From Verrucomicrobiota bacterium (GTDB lineage: Bacteria; Verrucomicrobiota; Verrucomicrobiia; Limisphaerales; PALSA-1396), in assembly GCA_016200005.1 (NCBI GenBank), contig JACQFP010000004.1, forward strand, positions 1 through 40,588: 40,588 bases of DNA, written 5' to 3'. This document shows positions 1 to 6,659 of this stretch, in pieces (position 1 is the stretch's first letter; every line of letters starts with the position of its first letter). A model generated the notes under the pieces. The model did no database searches and had not been told where the DNA came from. It was given only the letters and a program-made list of their open reading frames with translations. The position numbers and the translations under genes are program-made.

Positions 1-26
1 GGCTCACGGAGTATGTAGGTCTTCAT
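1..26 (-). CDS. 5' end of CPxCG small protein, cut by window edge
   Basis: The first 26 bases, read on the minus strand, encode the N-terminus MKTYILRE. This is identical to the start of the frameshifted copy at 1295-1461 and near-identical to the intact copy at 2445-2612. The rest lies outside the window, so its integrity is unknown. It belongs to the repeated unit that separates the small membrane-protein genes here. Confidence 0.4.
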
Positions 27-183
27 GGTGTCTGTTCGTTCGGTCATTTCGGTTGTCTGGGGCGCGAGTCCCACAACTTGTGGCTCGGCTTCCCGATTCA
101 CCTCGGGTCGCAACCCACGCTTACTCCGGAGAGCAGACACCACTCTCGCTCCCAGCGAAAGCCATACTGACTAGGCGTCATCG
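1..183. repeat. Cassette-leader repeat, copy 1
   Basis: Bases 1-116 are identical to 1436-1551. Bases 117-183 are then nearly identical to 2694-2760 and end in the box ACTAGGC, just before the gene at 200. The block contains a CCACAA/TTGTGG hairpin. Copies 1 and 2 diverge abruptly after base 116, which suggests modular joining rather than simple drift. It holds the start of the minus-strand CPxCG gene and the leader of the next + strand gene. Confidence 0.85.
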
Positions 184-199
184 AACGCTCGCATCCACT

Positions 200-481
200 A
201 TGAACCTCAAGCATCTACTGGCTGCCACGGCAGCGTGGCTATTTCTACCGTGGCTAGCACACGCGCAGTCTCAGGGAAGCGCTGCAGACGAGTCGCCTTT
301 CATGAAGATCGTTTACACCTTCTTGCCGCTTCTCATTCTAGGCGCATTCATCTACTTGGGCATTCGCTGGGCGCAGAGCGGGCCACGCGCGCGTCGAACG
401 GAGCAGCACATGGAGCGGGTCGAGCAGTCGCTGGAGCGCATTGCCAAGGCCGTCGAGAGAAAGGACAAAGACGGCGGCTAA
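200..481 (+). CDS. Small exported/membrane protein (cassette gene 1)
   Basis: A 93-residue protein. The ATG at 200 is preferred over longer upstream starts because those translate the non-coding repeat and because a signal peptide (MNLKHLLAATAA to AHAQ) follows immediately. One transmembrane helix lies at about residues 36-53. The charged C-terminal tail (RRTEQHMERVEQSLERIAK) is probably helical or coiled coil. The stop codon TAA lies inside the R'' box of the attC site at 476-571, the arrangement expected of an integron gene cassette. Family not recognised; function unknown. Confidence 0.7.
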   Translation: MNLKHLLAATAAWLFLPWLAHAQSQGSAADESPFMKIVYTFLPLLILGAFIYLGIRWAQSGPRARRTEQHMERVEQSLERIAKAVERKDKDGG

Positions 482-571
482 CAAGGTCACTGGACCGAAC
501 GCGGGCGGGCCGCGTCAGTCTCCAATTCGGACGCAACTGGCCGCCCGCGTCGGTCAGTTCTATCGTTAGGT
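476..571 (+). other. attC: attC recombination site (integron cassette junction)
   Basis: A 96 bp imperfect palindrome. It opens with the R'' box GGCTAAC (476-482), overlapping the stop codon of gene 1, and closes with the R' box GTTAGGT (565-571), which fits the GTTRRRY consensus. The inner arms pair as CACTGgACCGaACGCGGGCGG against AACTGACCGACGCGGGCGG. Two unpaired bases (G and A) on one arm match the extrahelical bases that integron integrases recognise in folded attC sites. The next start codon (583) follows 11 nt after the R' box. The assignment comes from structure by eye. Confidence 0.85.
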
Positions 572-582
572 GTGCGACGCCC

Positions 583-906
583 ATGAAAAAAACCTGCATC
601 TGGGGAGCGACGATTTATTGCGTCACCACATTGTTAACGCAGCTTGCGTGTTCCAGTCTGCACGGCGGAGAGAGTCTCATCGGGTTATTGCTTTTGGTCC
701 CTTGGGTCGCAGTGTTTGCGCTCCCAAATATGTTCTGCCATTTCCTTGGCTGGCAGTGGCGTCTCGGGGAATACGGCAACATCACGTCAGAGATGGTTTT
801 GACGGCGTTGGCATTCAACGCTGTCTTGGGAGCATTACTCGGCGCAGCGCTTTGGAAAGGCTGGCAGTTGGCCAAAAGATTGTTTAGAAGAGATGAGCAC
901 ACCTAA
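583..906 (+). CDS. Small membrane protein (cassette gene 2)
   Basis: A 107-residue hydrophobic protein starting MKKTCIWGATIYCV, with about three transmembrane segments (residues 5-22, 30-50, 72-92) and a basic tail ending KRLFRRDEHT. The ATG at 583 sits 11 nt after the attC R' box, so much longer in-frame extensions upstream can be rejected because they read through gene 1 and attC. The stop TAA lies within ACCTAAT, an R''-like box that begins the next hairpin. Family not recognised. Small membrane proteins of unknown function are common cargo of chromosomal integron cassettes. Confidence 0.7.
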   Translation: MKKTCIWGATIYCVTTLLTQLACSSLHGGESLIGLLLLVPWVAVFALPNMFCHFLGWQWRLGEYGNITSEMVLTALAFNAVLGALLGAALWKGWQLAKRLFRRDEHT

Positions 907-1000
907 TCACCAAAGGATGGGAAGGACCGGAGCGCGGAGGGGGCGTGGCCTTGCTGTGTGAGATGATCGCGCGGAGCGTCCTTGCCATCCGTTGTTGAAC
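901..1000 (+). repeat. attC-like hairpin, copy 1
   Basis: Starts with ACCTAAT (901-907), which contains the stop of the preceding gene. A stem follows: GGATGGgAAGGACcggaGCGCG (915-936) pairs with the arm at 968-990. The loop is about 31 nt. GTTGAAC at 994-1000 fits the GTTRRRY R' consensus. The stem and its single internal mismatch recur at 1929-2004 while the loop sequence differs, so the fold appears conserved. R'' and R' are poorly complementary to each other, so its function as attC is uncertain. Confidence 0.55.
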
Positions 1001-1294
1001 CCGCCCGTCGCAAGTTCGTGAGGCCGTCTCCTTGCCTTTTGCTTTTCCCGTCGTTCCCCGTCGGTTCCGTGCGCCGGGGCACGCCCCCCCGGCGAGACTG
1101 ATCATCCCGATGTCCGTCCGCACTTTCCGCCGCGCTTCCGGGTCCTGGGCGCGTCGTCGTTGGCCGTCGCGGCGGCGGCCGCCGTGACGTTTTGCGCGTC
1201 GCGACAACACCGCCCCGTTGGTGCGCCGGCGTGACTTTCGCACGGCGCCCTCAACGCTCCACTTTCAACTCTCAACTCTCAACCTCCGTCACCC

Positions 1295-1461
1295 TCAGGG
1301 CGGCTTGCGCGCCACCGTCCCGATCAGCCTCATCGTCTGCCCGCAGCCCGGACATTTCGGCGGCGGCACGGCGGGAGCGTGGCGGCGGGGAGGGGGATGG
1401 GATTGGGTGTGCGCTTTTGCGGCTCGACAGTTTTTGGCTCACGGAGTATGTAGGTCTTCAT
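1295..1461 (-). pseudogene. Frameshifted CPxCG small protein
   Basis: Reads MKTYILREPKTVEPQKR from 1461, matching the intact copy at 2445-2612. One G is missing from a homopolymer near 1392-1396 (five Gs against six), which shifts the frame and gives an early stop at 1330. The downstream bases still encode the CPGCGQTMRLIG end in another frame, and the original stop position (1295) is preserved. The loss is therefore recent. A sequencing or assembly homopolymer error is a real alternative. Confidence 0.6.
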
Positions 1462-1551
1462 GGTGTCTGTTCGTTCGGTCATTTCGGTTGTCTGGGGCGC
1501 GAGTCCCACAACTTGTGGCTCGGCTTCCCGATTCACCTCGGGTCGCAACCC
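1436..1551. repeat. Cassette-leader repeat, copy 2
   Basis: Identical over 116 bp to bases 1-116. It covers the start of the minus-strand CPxCG gene and ends with a CTCGGGT/ACCCGAG hairpin (1538-1554), the last bases of which belong to the unique sequence. Unlike copies 1 and 3 it lacks the 67 bp module ending in ACTAGGC. Instead it is joined directly to GTTATGC, in which the start codon of the next gene lies. Confidence 0.85.
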
Positions 1552-1558
1552 GAGCGTT

Positions 1559-1963
1559 ATGCAGTTCTATTGGACACGCAAATCCTTTCCCGAGTTGAGG
1601 GACTTGGAAGCATCGCGGCGCACGGCTGCGTGGCGAGCGTGTTGTCTCCAGCCGTTTCGTCGTTGGCAGACGTGGGCGGCATTCTTTAGTCAGTTTGCCA
1701 TCCTACTTGCCGGTGCATTTGTTGGTCTGGTGATTGACGGTCAGACTTGGCTTTTGTCTGGGGGTTCTCCGCCCGCTATCGAGACCATGCGGTTTCCAGC
1801 CGCCACAGTCGGATTGATGCTGGTAGCAGGCGTTGTGAGCACGGTATTGTTCGGCCAGGTCTATTCGCACATGATCCGTCCATATTTGAAGAGCTATGTG
1901 GAGACACACCAAACCGCTAATCACCAAAGGATGGGAAGGACCGGAGCGCGGAGGGGAGTCTGA
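1559..1963 (+). CDS. Small membrane protein (cassette gene 3)
   Basis: A 134-residue protein starting MQFYWTRKSF. The first 40 residues are basic and probably cytosolic. Two transmembrane helices follow (about 41-58 and 77-97). The ATG at 1559 lies inside GTTATGC (1556-1562), a plausible R' box; longer in-frame starts lie in the repeat. The reading frame runs past the R''-like box CGCTAAT (1915-1921) and ends 42 nt later inside the hairpin, so the last ~15 residues (HQRMGRTGARRGV) are probably encoded by the recombination-site-like repeat. Family not recognised. Confidence 0.6.
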   Translation: MQFYWTRKSFPELRDLEASRRTAAWRACCLQPFRRWQTWAAFFSQFAILLAGAFVGLVIDGQTWLLSGGSPPAIETMRFPAATVGLMLVAGVVSTVLFGQVYSHMIRPYLKSYVETHQTANHQRMGRTGARRGV

Positions 1964-2004
1964 ACTTTTGTTTGAGGTAGTCGCGCGGAGCGTCCTTTCC
2001 ATCC
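1915..2004 (+). repeat. attC-like hairpin, copy 2
   Basis: Opens with CGCTAAT followed by the same 30-nt segment as copy 1 (TCACCAAAGGATGGGAAGG and onward). Stem arms lie at 1929-1950 and 1982-2004, with the loop sequence different from copy 1. A fold-back insertion (2005-2152) follows directly, where copy 1 has its GTTGAAC box. The corresponding bases here read ATTGAAC at 2106-2112, inside the insertion. Confidence 0.55.
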
Positions 2005-2152
2005 GGCCTGCCCCGTGGGAAAGCCTGCGCTGATTCTCAGGACACGGGAAACTGGTTCTACAAACTGTGCTGTCGTACACACCGGTGAGTTTTCCCACGG
2101 GGTAAATTGAACCCGCCCCGTAAAAGCCTGCGGCCGGCTCACGGGGCAGGCC
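2005..2152. repeat. Nested fold-back element interrupting a cassette junction
   Basis: A 148 bp segment bounded by perfect 13 bp inverted repeats, GGCCTGCCCCGTG at 2005 and its complement ending at 2152. A second, internal perfect inverted repeat is CCCCGTGGGAAA (2011-2022) against 2091-2102, and AAAGCCTGCG occurs twice. The sequence homologous to the other junction (TTGAACCCGCC) is retained inside it, while the rest has no counterpart at 991-1005. It encodes nothing visible. It may be a non-autonomous palindromic repeat; no target duplication was found. Confidence 0.6.
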
Positions 2153-2444
2153 CGTCGAAGGTTCGTGAAGTCCTCCTGCTTGCCTTTTGCTTTTCGTTCC
2201 GGTCTCTGCCGCCACTCCGTGAGGCGGGCAGTGCCCTGCCGCCCTGAGCGCGCCTGGCCCGGAGGGCCGGACTTCCCGGCTCGGTTTTGCGTCCGTTGCG
2301 CGGCGCCGCTCGCGGCCACGGGCGCTCTGGCGGCTCGGTTTGCGTCAACGGGAGCACAGCCCGTCGGTCCGCGCCCCGCCGCTTCGCATTCCGGGCGCCC
2401 GTTCCGCTCAACCCTCAACTTTGAACCCTCAACTCGCCGCGCCC

Positions 2445-2612
2445 TCACGGCGGCTTGCGCGCCACCGAGCCGATCAACCTCATCGTCTGCCCGCAGCCCG
2501 GACATTTCGGCGGCGGCACGGCGGGAGCGTGGCGGCGGGGAGGGGGGATGGGATTGGGTTGGCGTTTTTGCGGCTCGACAGTTTTAGGGTCACGCAGTAT
2601 GTAGGTCTTCAT
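2445..2612 (-). CDS. Conserved CPxCG small protein
   Basis: A 55-residue minus-strand protein starting MKTYILRDPKTVEPQ. A proline-rich linker follows, then a C-terminal CPGCGQTMRLIG motif, which gives only one CxxC pair (half a zinc ribbon). It occurs three times in the first 2.7 kb (cut at 1-26, frameshifted at 1295-1461, intact here). Each copy is divergent from the following + strand membrane-protein gene and shares its upstream repeat. That recurrence and the better conservation of its codons than of flanking sequence support a real gene. Family and function not recognised; a dimeric zinc-binding or nucleic-acid-binding role would be speculation. Confidence 0.6.
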   Translation of the reverse strand: MKTYILRDPKTVEPQKRQPNPIPPPRRHAPAVPPPKCPGCGQTMRLIGSVARKPP

Positions 2613-2760
2613 GGTGTTTGTGTTCCTTTCATTGGTTGTCTGGGGCGCAAGTCCCACAACTTGTGGCTCGGCACCGCTCACGCGGCGCAACCCACGCTTA
2701 CACCGGAGAGCAGACACCGCTTTCGCCCACAGCGAAAGCCATACTGACTAGGCGGCATCG
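2588..2760. repeat. Cassette-leader repeat, copy 3
   Basis: A diverged copy of the 1-116 repeat (2588-2693), with a short deletion and a changed tail where the CTCGGGT hairpin would be. It is followed by the 67 bp module 2694-2760, shared with 117-183. That module contains a GCTTTCGC/GCGAAAGC hairpin and ends in ACTAGGC 4 to 10 nt before the next gene. Confidence 0.8.
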
Positions 2761-2761
2761 T

Positions 2762-3133
2762 ATGAACGCACGTAAACTTTGGTCACGCATGCTGATCATG
2801 GTAGGCAGTATCGCCATGCTGGTCGGCGCTCTTGATCCGCTGGAGGGATCGCTGGTTATTCTTCCCGGCAGCGGCGTCGTGACGCTCGGCACATTCCTAA
2901 GCAACAGTGGACGCGGGTTGCGCATTTACTGGATATGGATTTTCATCCTGATAGCCGCCGGGGTGGGGGCGATGTTTGTGTTGAGCGCGTGCGGAGGTAT
3001 TGGCGGACGTAGTGGACATTCAATGTGGTGGGGACTCCTGATTCTGCCTTATCCCATTGGCTGGATCATGGGTATGGTCAGCCTCTTGTTCGGGCTGATC
3101 AGAAGCGTTCGGCACCGCCATGCCGCTTCCTAG
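2762..3133 (+). CDS. Small multi-spanning membrane protein (cassette gene 4)
   Basis: A 123-residue protein starting MNARKLWSRMLIMVGSIAML, with four predicted transmembrane helices (about 8-26, 28-48, 55-78, 88-110) and a short basic tail. The ATG at 2762 follows ACTAGGC by a few bases. Longer upstream in-frame starts read the leader repeat and are rejected. The stop TAG lies in TCCTAGT. The flanking boxes ACTAGG and CCTAGT are exact inverted copies, so the gene is bounded like a cassette. No catalytic motif seen; function unknown. Confidence 0.7.
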   Translation: MNARKLWSRMLIMVGSIAMLVGALDPLEGSLVILPGSGVVTLGTFLSNSGRGLRIYWIWIFILIAAGVGAMFVLSACGGIGGRSGHSMWWGLLILPYPIGWIMGMVSLLFGLIRSVRHRHAAS

Positions 3134-3448
3134 TCAAAGGATTGAAAGGACCGGAGGGGAACAATCCACTGTGCGTCACTCCCCTCCTGGGAAGGGCTGG
3201 GAGTCAAGGCGCCTTTGCTTGAATTACCTTCTTTCCGGTTTGATTCGCGGATTTAAGTGACTGGCTCAGTCATTCAACTCGTCGCTGGCGCTCCAGCAAG
3301 TGCGGGGCGTCGTCCGGATTAAAGCCACCTGGACAAGGCGTGAGCCTTCTCATCGCCCTGACAATGGCCGGGGACAGTGATTAAAAAATTCGCGCAACCA
3401 TTGGCTTTTCGTAAGTAGTTTGGTAGAGTGGCTACAAGGCAAGTATTC
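3134..3448. other. Intergenic region at the right end of the cassette-like array
   Basis: No gene seen. The first 50 bases resemble the other junctions (AAAGGATTGAAAGGACCGGAG) but with a different fold, a GGAGGGG/CCCCTCC hairpin (3153-3187). Further right are the palindrome AAGGCGCCTT (3206-3215) and TGACTggctCAGTCA (3258-3272). A possible promoter for the next gene is TTGGCT, 17 nt, TAGAGT just upstream of 3430; this is weak. Confidence 0.4.
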
Positions 3449-4273
3449 ATGAGACAGAATTACTTTCGACAAGCGCGCGTTGGTTGGGTGGCTTTGCTCG
3501 TGTTGAGCGGAGGCGTCGCGTCGTTGTTGCACGGCAAAACGCCGCTCACGGCCGACGAAGTGATGCAAAAGGCGGTGGAGCGCGCGCGCTGGTCTGCCTC
3601 GCAGCCCGCCCGACCCAATTACACCTACACGAAGATCACGCTGACCGAGGAACTCGATGCCACGGGCAAGGTCAAGGATCGCACGGAGAGATTCTACGAA
3701 GGCGTGTTCGACGCCGGACTGACCTACTTGCGACTCGTCAAAGTCAACGGCAAGGTATTGCCGGCGAGCGAACTGAAAAAACAGGAGCAACGCGAACTCA
3801 AAGACCGTGAAACCCTCGCGCAACGCAAAACCGTCAAGGGCGGCGATGATCGCGAAAACTTTCTCACGGCGGAATTGATCGCCAAATACAAGTTCGCCAT
3901 TGTGGATCGTCAGCCGATCAACGGACGACCGACATACGTTCTGACGTATCAACCAAGGCCGGGCCTGCCTTTGAAACACGTCGCCGACCGGCTGCTGAAC
4001 CAATTGGCCGGCAAACTCTGGATTGACGAACAGGAGTTCGAAATCGCCAAGATCGAAGTCCATCTGCAATCCGAGGTGACGTTGTGGGGCGGTCTGCTCG
4101 CGTCGCTGAAACGCTTTACGTTCACGCTTACACGTGTTCGGCTGGAAGACGGCGTCTGGTTCAACACGGTGTCCAACGGCGATTTCGAAGGCCGCAAACT
4201 GCTGGACAACACGCATGTTCGGACGCAGTCCGAATCAACCAACTTCCGCAGGATCGATCGGTGGCGCGGGTGA
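3449..4273 (+). CDS. Exported LolA-like/outer-membrane lipoprotein-sorting-type protein
   Basis: A 274-residue protein. The ATG at 3449 is chosen over a GTG at 3428 because a signal-peptide-like segment (residues 10-30, VGWVALLVLSGGVASLL) follows. The mature part begins with a helical region (LTADEVMQKAVERAR). It then has alternating beta-rich segments with Tyr/Thr strands (NYTYTKITLTEEL, PTYVLTYQPRPGLP, GKLWIDEQEFEIAKIEVHL), the pattern of LolA/LolB-fold outer-membrane lipoprotein-sorting proteins. A similar but distinct protein lies at 14355-15107. Family assignment is by pattern only; the substrate is unknown. It converges with the transporter gene at 4316. Confidence 0.6.
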   Translation: MRQNYFRQARVGWVALLVLSGGVASLLHGKTPLTADEVMQKAVERARWSASQPARPNYTYTKITLTEELDATGKVKDRTERFYEGVFDAGLTYLRLVKVNGKVLPASELKKQEQRELKDRETLAQRKTVKGGDDRENFLTAELIAKYKFAIVDRQPINGRPTYVLTYQPRPGLPLKHVADRLLNQLAGKLWIDEQEFEIAKIEVHLQSEVTLWGGLLASLKRFTFTLTRVRLEDGVWFNTVSNGDFEGRKLLDNTHVRTQSESTNFRRIDRWRG

Positions 4274-4315
4274 GAAGTTGTTTGCCTCAAGCCCGCAGTA
4301 TTGCTACGTGGGAAT

Positions 4316-6286
4316 TCAAACGCGTATCGGCAGAATCACAAACGGCAGACCCAACAGGAACAGCCGCCGTTGCAACGCGAAAATCGTGTGGTTGTGCAAC
4401 CAGCGTGAAGACAGTGTTTCGCGCTCGAACAACAATTGGCCGCCGAAGAACACTGCGTTGGGGAACTGCGCGATGATGGTCGATGCGAGTTTTGCAATTT
4501 CTTCGACGACATCAGGGCCAACCGCCGTGAATGCCATTGCGTCGTGGCCTTTCGCGCCCACGTAGTTTGCGTAGCGGTCACATTCAGTGCGAATGTGCGT
4601 CTTTAACCGGTCAATGTCCGCCGCGCCTTTGAAGTTTCCCGCGTCCACGACGCCCACCTGGACAAAAACGAAATTCTTAAACGCGCCGCCGAAAAGCCGG
4701 ACAGCGTTCAAGACCGTGTGCAATCCCAAGCCGTTGAATCCGTTCACGAAGAGCACCGCCGTCTTCGCCTTTGGATCGCAGGTGTGCTTCGGGTTGGTTG
4801 CTTTTTTTGCAGATAACTCCTCAGCTTCTGGAAGGATGGCATCCAGCCGCCGCAATTGCGCCAACACGCCCGCGTAGTGACGCTTGATGGCGAAGGCTGC
4901 CGCAACCAACAAGCCGGTCGCCAGCAAGGTTATCCAACCGCCTTGATGAAATTTCACCACGGTCAGGGAAATCAGAATAGACCCGGTCAACAGCACACCA
5001 ATGCCGTTGATCGCCATTTTCTTTTTCCAGGCCACTTCGACGCGGCGTTCCTTCCACCAATGCCGCACCATGCCGAGTTGCGAGAGCGAAAACGTGATGA
5101 AGACGTTGATGCTGTAGAGCACGATGAGCAAGGCCACCGAGCCGCGCGTCAACACCATCATCACGAGCGCCGCCGCGCCGATGAGCAGCACGCCGTTCTG
5201 GGTGACGAATCGGTCGCTCAAGTTGGCAAACCGCGTGGGAAACCAACGGTCGAGCGCCATGTTCGCCAGCACGCGCGGGCCGTCGAGAAAACCTGCCTGC
5301 GCCGCGATGAACAACAAAGCTGCTTCCGATGCCAGCGTCACCAGCACGAAGCCAAATCCGGTTGCGCCTGGCCAGCCTTGCGTCAACTGCTCGAACAACA
5401 CGGCATTCAGTGTCTTGTCTTTTTGCGGCTCGACGCCCATCAGAAGGTAACAGAGCAGCAAGCCCGCCACGGTGATGGCGAGTGAAGCGCCCATGTAACG
5501 CATCGTCCGTCTTCCGGTTTCGACGCGCGGTTCGCGCAGAATCGGCAGGCCGTTGCTGACCGCCTCGATGCCGGTGTAAGTGCCCGCGCCCATGCTGTAA
5601 GCCTTCAACAACAAAGCCAGCATTCCGAGCCAGCCGAATTGCGAAGTGGCAGCGTGCACTTCAGATACCGTTGAACTGGCCGCGCCAACCACGCCGGTGA
5701 AATGAGTCACCAGCACGTAAAGGAACACGAAGGCGTGCGTGGCGATAAACACGAAAAACACCGGCACCCAAAGGAGCACCGATTCTTTCACGCCCCGCAG
5801 ATTGAGCAGCGTGAGAAACGCCACGCCCGCGATGACGAACGGCAGTTTCCAGGCTTGCGGCGCGGGCGGCAGGATGCTGAACAACGCGTCGCCGCTGCTT
5901 GCAACGGAAATGGTGACCGTCAGCACGTAGTCAATCAGCAGCGCGCAACCCGACACCACACCGGCCGCGGGCGAAAGCAACTTGCTCGCGACGAGATAGC
6001 CACCGCCGCCCGTTGGAAACAGCTCGATGATTTGCGAATAACTCGCGCAAATTGCCACGATGGTTACCACCGCTGCAAGCGCGACAAACAAACTTAAATG
6101 CGGGAAAGCGCCCAGCGCTTTGAACGCTTCCTCCGGACCATAACACGATGACGAAAGTCCGTCCGCTCCCAGCCCGACCCACGCGAAGAGTGCGATGAGT
6201 GAGATTTTGTGAAACAGTTTCTGATCCGAAAGCTCGCGCGATTTGCCGATGAACACCGTTTTCAACCAACCCAAGATTTTGTTCAT
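4316..6286 (-). CDS. APC-superfamily permease, KimA/KUP-like probable K+ importer
   Basis: A 656-residue protein with about 12 transmembrane helices (residues 25-475) and a ~180-residue soluble C-terminal domain. The N-terminal signature (LIALFAWVGLGADGLSSSCYG) and the GGGGYLVASKLL and GIEAVSNGL segments fit the APC fold of KimA/KUP-type transporters. The C-terminal domain (AVLFVNGFNGLGLHTV) corresponds to the regulatory domain of that group. The ATG at 6286 (MNKILGW) is preferred over TTG at 6298. The c-di-AMP-riboswitch-like leader at 6365-6545 on the same strand supports potassium as substrate, since that riboswitch class controls kimA/ktr genes in Firmicutes. An amino-acid permease remains possible. 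Confidence 0.8.
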   Translation of the reverse strand: MNKILGWLKTVFIGKSRELSDQKLFHKISLIALFAWVGLGADGLSSSCYGPEEAFKALGAFPHLSLFVALAAVVTIVAICASYSQIIELFPTGGGGYLVASKLLSPAAGVVSGCALLIDYVLTVTISVASSGDALFSILPPAPQAWKLPFVIAGVAFLTLLNLRGVKESVLLWVPVFFVFIATHAFVFLYVLVTHFTGVVGAASSTVSEVHAATSQFGWLGMLALLLKAYSMGAGTYTGIEAVSNGLPILREPRVETGRRTMRYMGASLAITVAGLLLCYLLMGVEPQKDKTLNAVLFEQLTQGWPGATGFGFVLVTLASEAALLFIAAQAGFLDGPRVLANMALDRWFPTRFANLSDRFVTQNGVLLIGAAALVMMVLTRGSVALLIVLYSINVFITFSLSQLGMVRHWWKERRVEVAWKKKMAINGIGVLLTGSILISLTVVKFHQGGWITLLATGLLVAAAFAIKRHYAGVLAQLRRLDAILPEAEELSAKKATNPKHTCDPKAKTAVLFVNGFNGLGLHTVLNAVRLFGGAFKNFVFVQVGVVDAGNFKGAADIDRLKTHIRTECDRYANYVGAKGHDAMAFTAVGPDVVEEIAKLASTIIAQFPNAVFFGGQLLFERETLSSRWLHNHTIFALQRRLFLLGLPFVILPIRV

Positions 6287-6364
6287 AATGAACGCCAAAA
6301 TGCCGTCACGCGCAGACGGAATCTGCGGAACGACCTGGTTTTGATTTGGGGATCACGGGTGCCG

Positions 6365-6545
6365 CGCTTGCGGGCCTGGAGGATCGCCCTTCCAGATGCC
6401 GACGAGGTTAGCTGACGGGCTTGGTCCTGAAAGTGACCTTGGCGATGATCGCTCACCGCCGTTCGCCCCGTCCTCAAATTGTGTTCGAGGAGTTTGGTTC
6501 CCCCGTATCAGCCCGCAGGAAGGCAGGCCGACTTAGGCTGCTATA
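6365..6545 (-). promoter_or_regulatory. c-di-AMP riboswitch (ydaO/yuaA class) upstream of the KimA-like transporter
   Basis: Read on the minus strand, the leader contains the class hallmarks in order: GCTGATACGGGGGAACC (about 6513-6497), GGACGGGGCGAAC (about 6473-6461) and GCCCGTCAGCTAACCTCG (6420-6403). A CTGGA/TCCAG hairpin (about 6395-6376) follows. The last block is the near-invariant ydaO core. The element ends about 80 nt before the transporter start. In known cases c-di-AMP binding lowers expression of potassium-uptake genes. Identification is by recalled consensus. Confidence 0.85.
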
Positions 6546-6659
6546 ACTACGCCACCAGTTTGCCTGAGCCGGCTGGATTGTCAATCGGGCGATGGAGGGC
6601 CAAATAAAGGCGGCGATTTCGTGTTTCATTTTGAGTTCGATCAATGTTAGTGAATCGCC

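Noticed and set aside
1-116. Repeat considered as a tRNA or small structured RNA because of its hairpins
   Set aside because: No cloverleaf, no T-loop GTTCRANNC with proper spacing and no anticodon arm. The CCACAA/TTGTGG hairpin is isolated.
884-1243. Long minus-strand frame with Arg-rich translation across the first junction
   Set aside because: Composition is that of antisense GC-rich sequence, it spans the hairpin and the unique part of the junction, and it has no counterpart in the sister junction.
1921-2505. Long minus-strand frame over the second junction (194 codons)
   Set aside because: It runs through the fold-back element and the hairpin, and the homologous junction does not preserve it.
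1-3200. Insertion sequence or prophage origin of the left region
   Set aside because: No transposase, phage gene or target duplication was found; the box and hairpin geometry fits cassette junctions better.
4856-5485. Plus-strand frame of 209 codons inside the transporter gene
   Set aside because: It is antisense to the transmembrane transporter, rich in His/Arg/Gln, and lacks a start context. The minus-strand gene explains the region.
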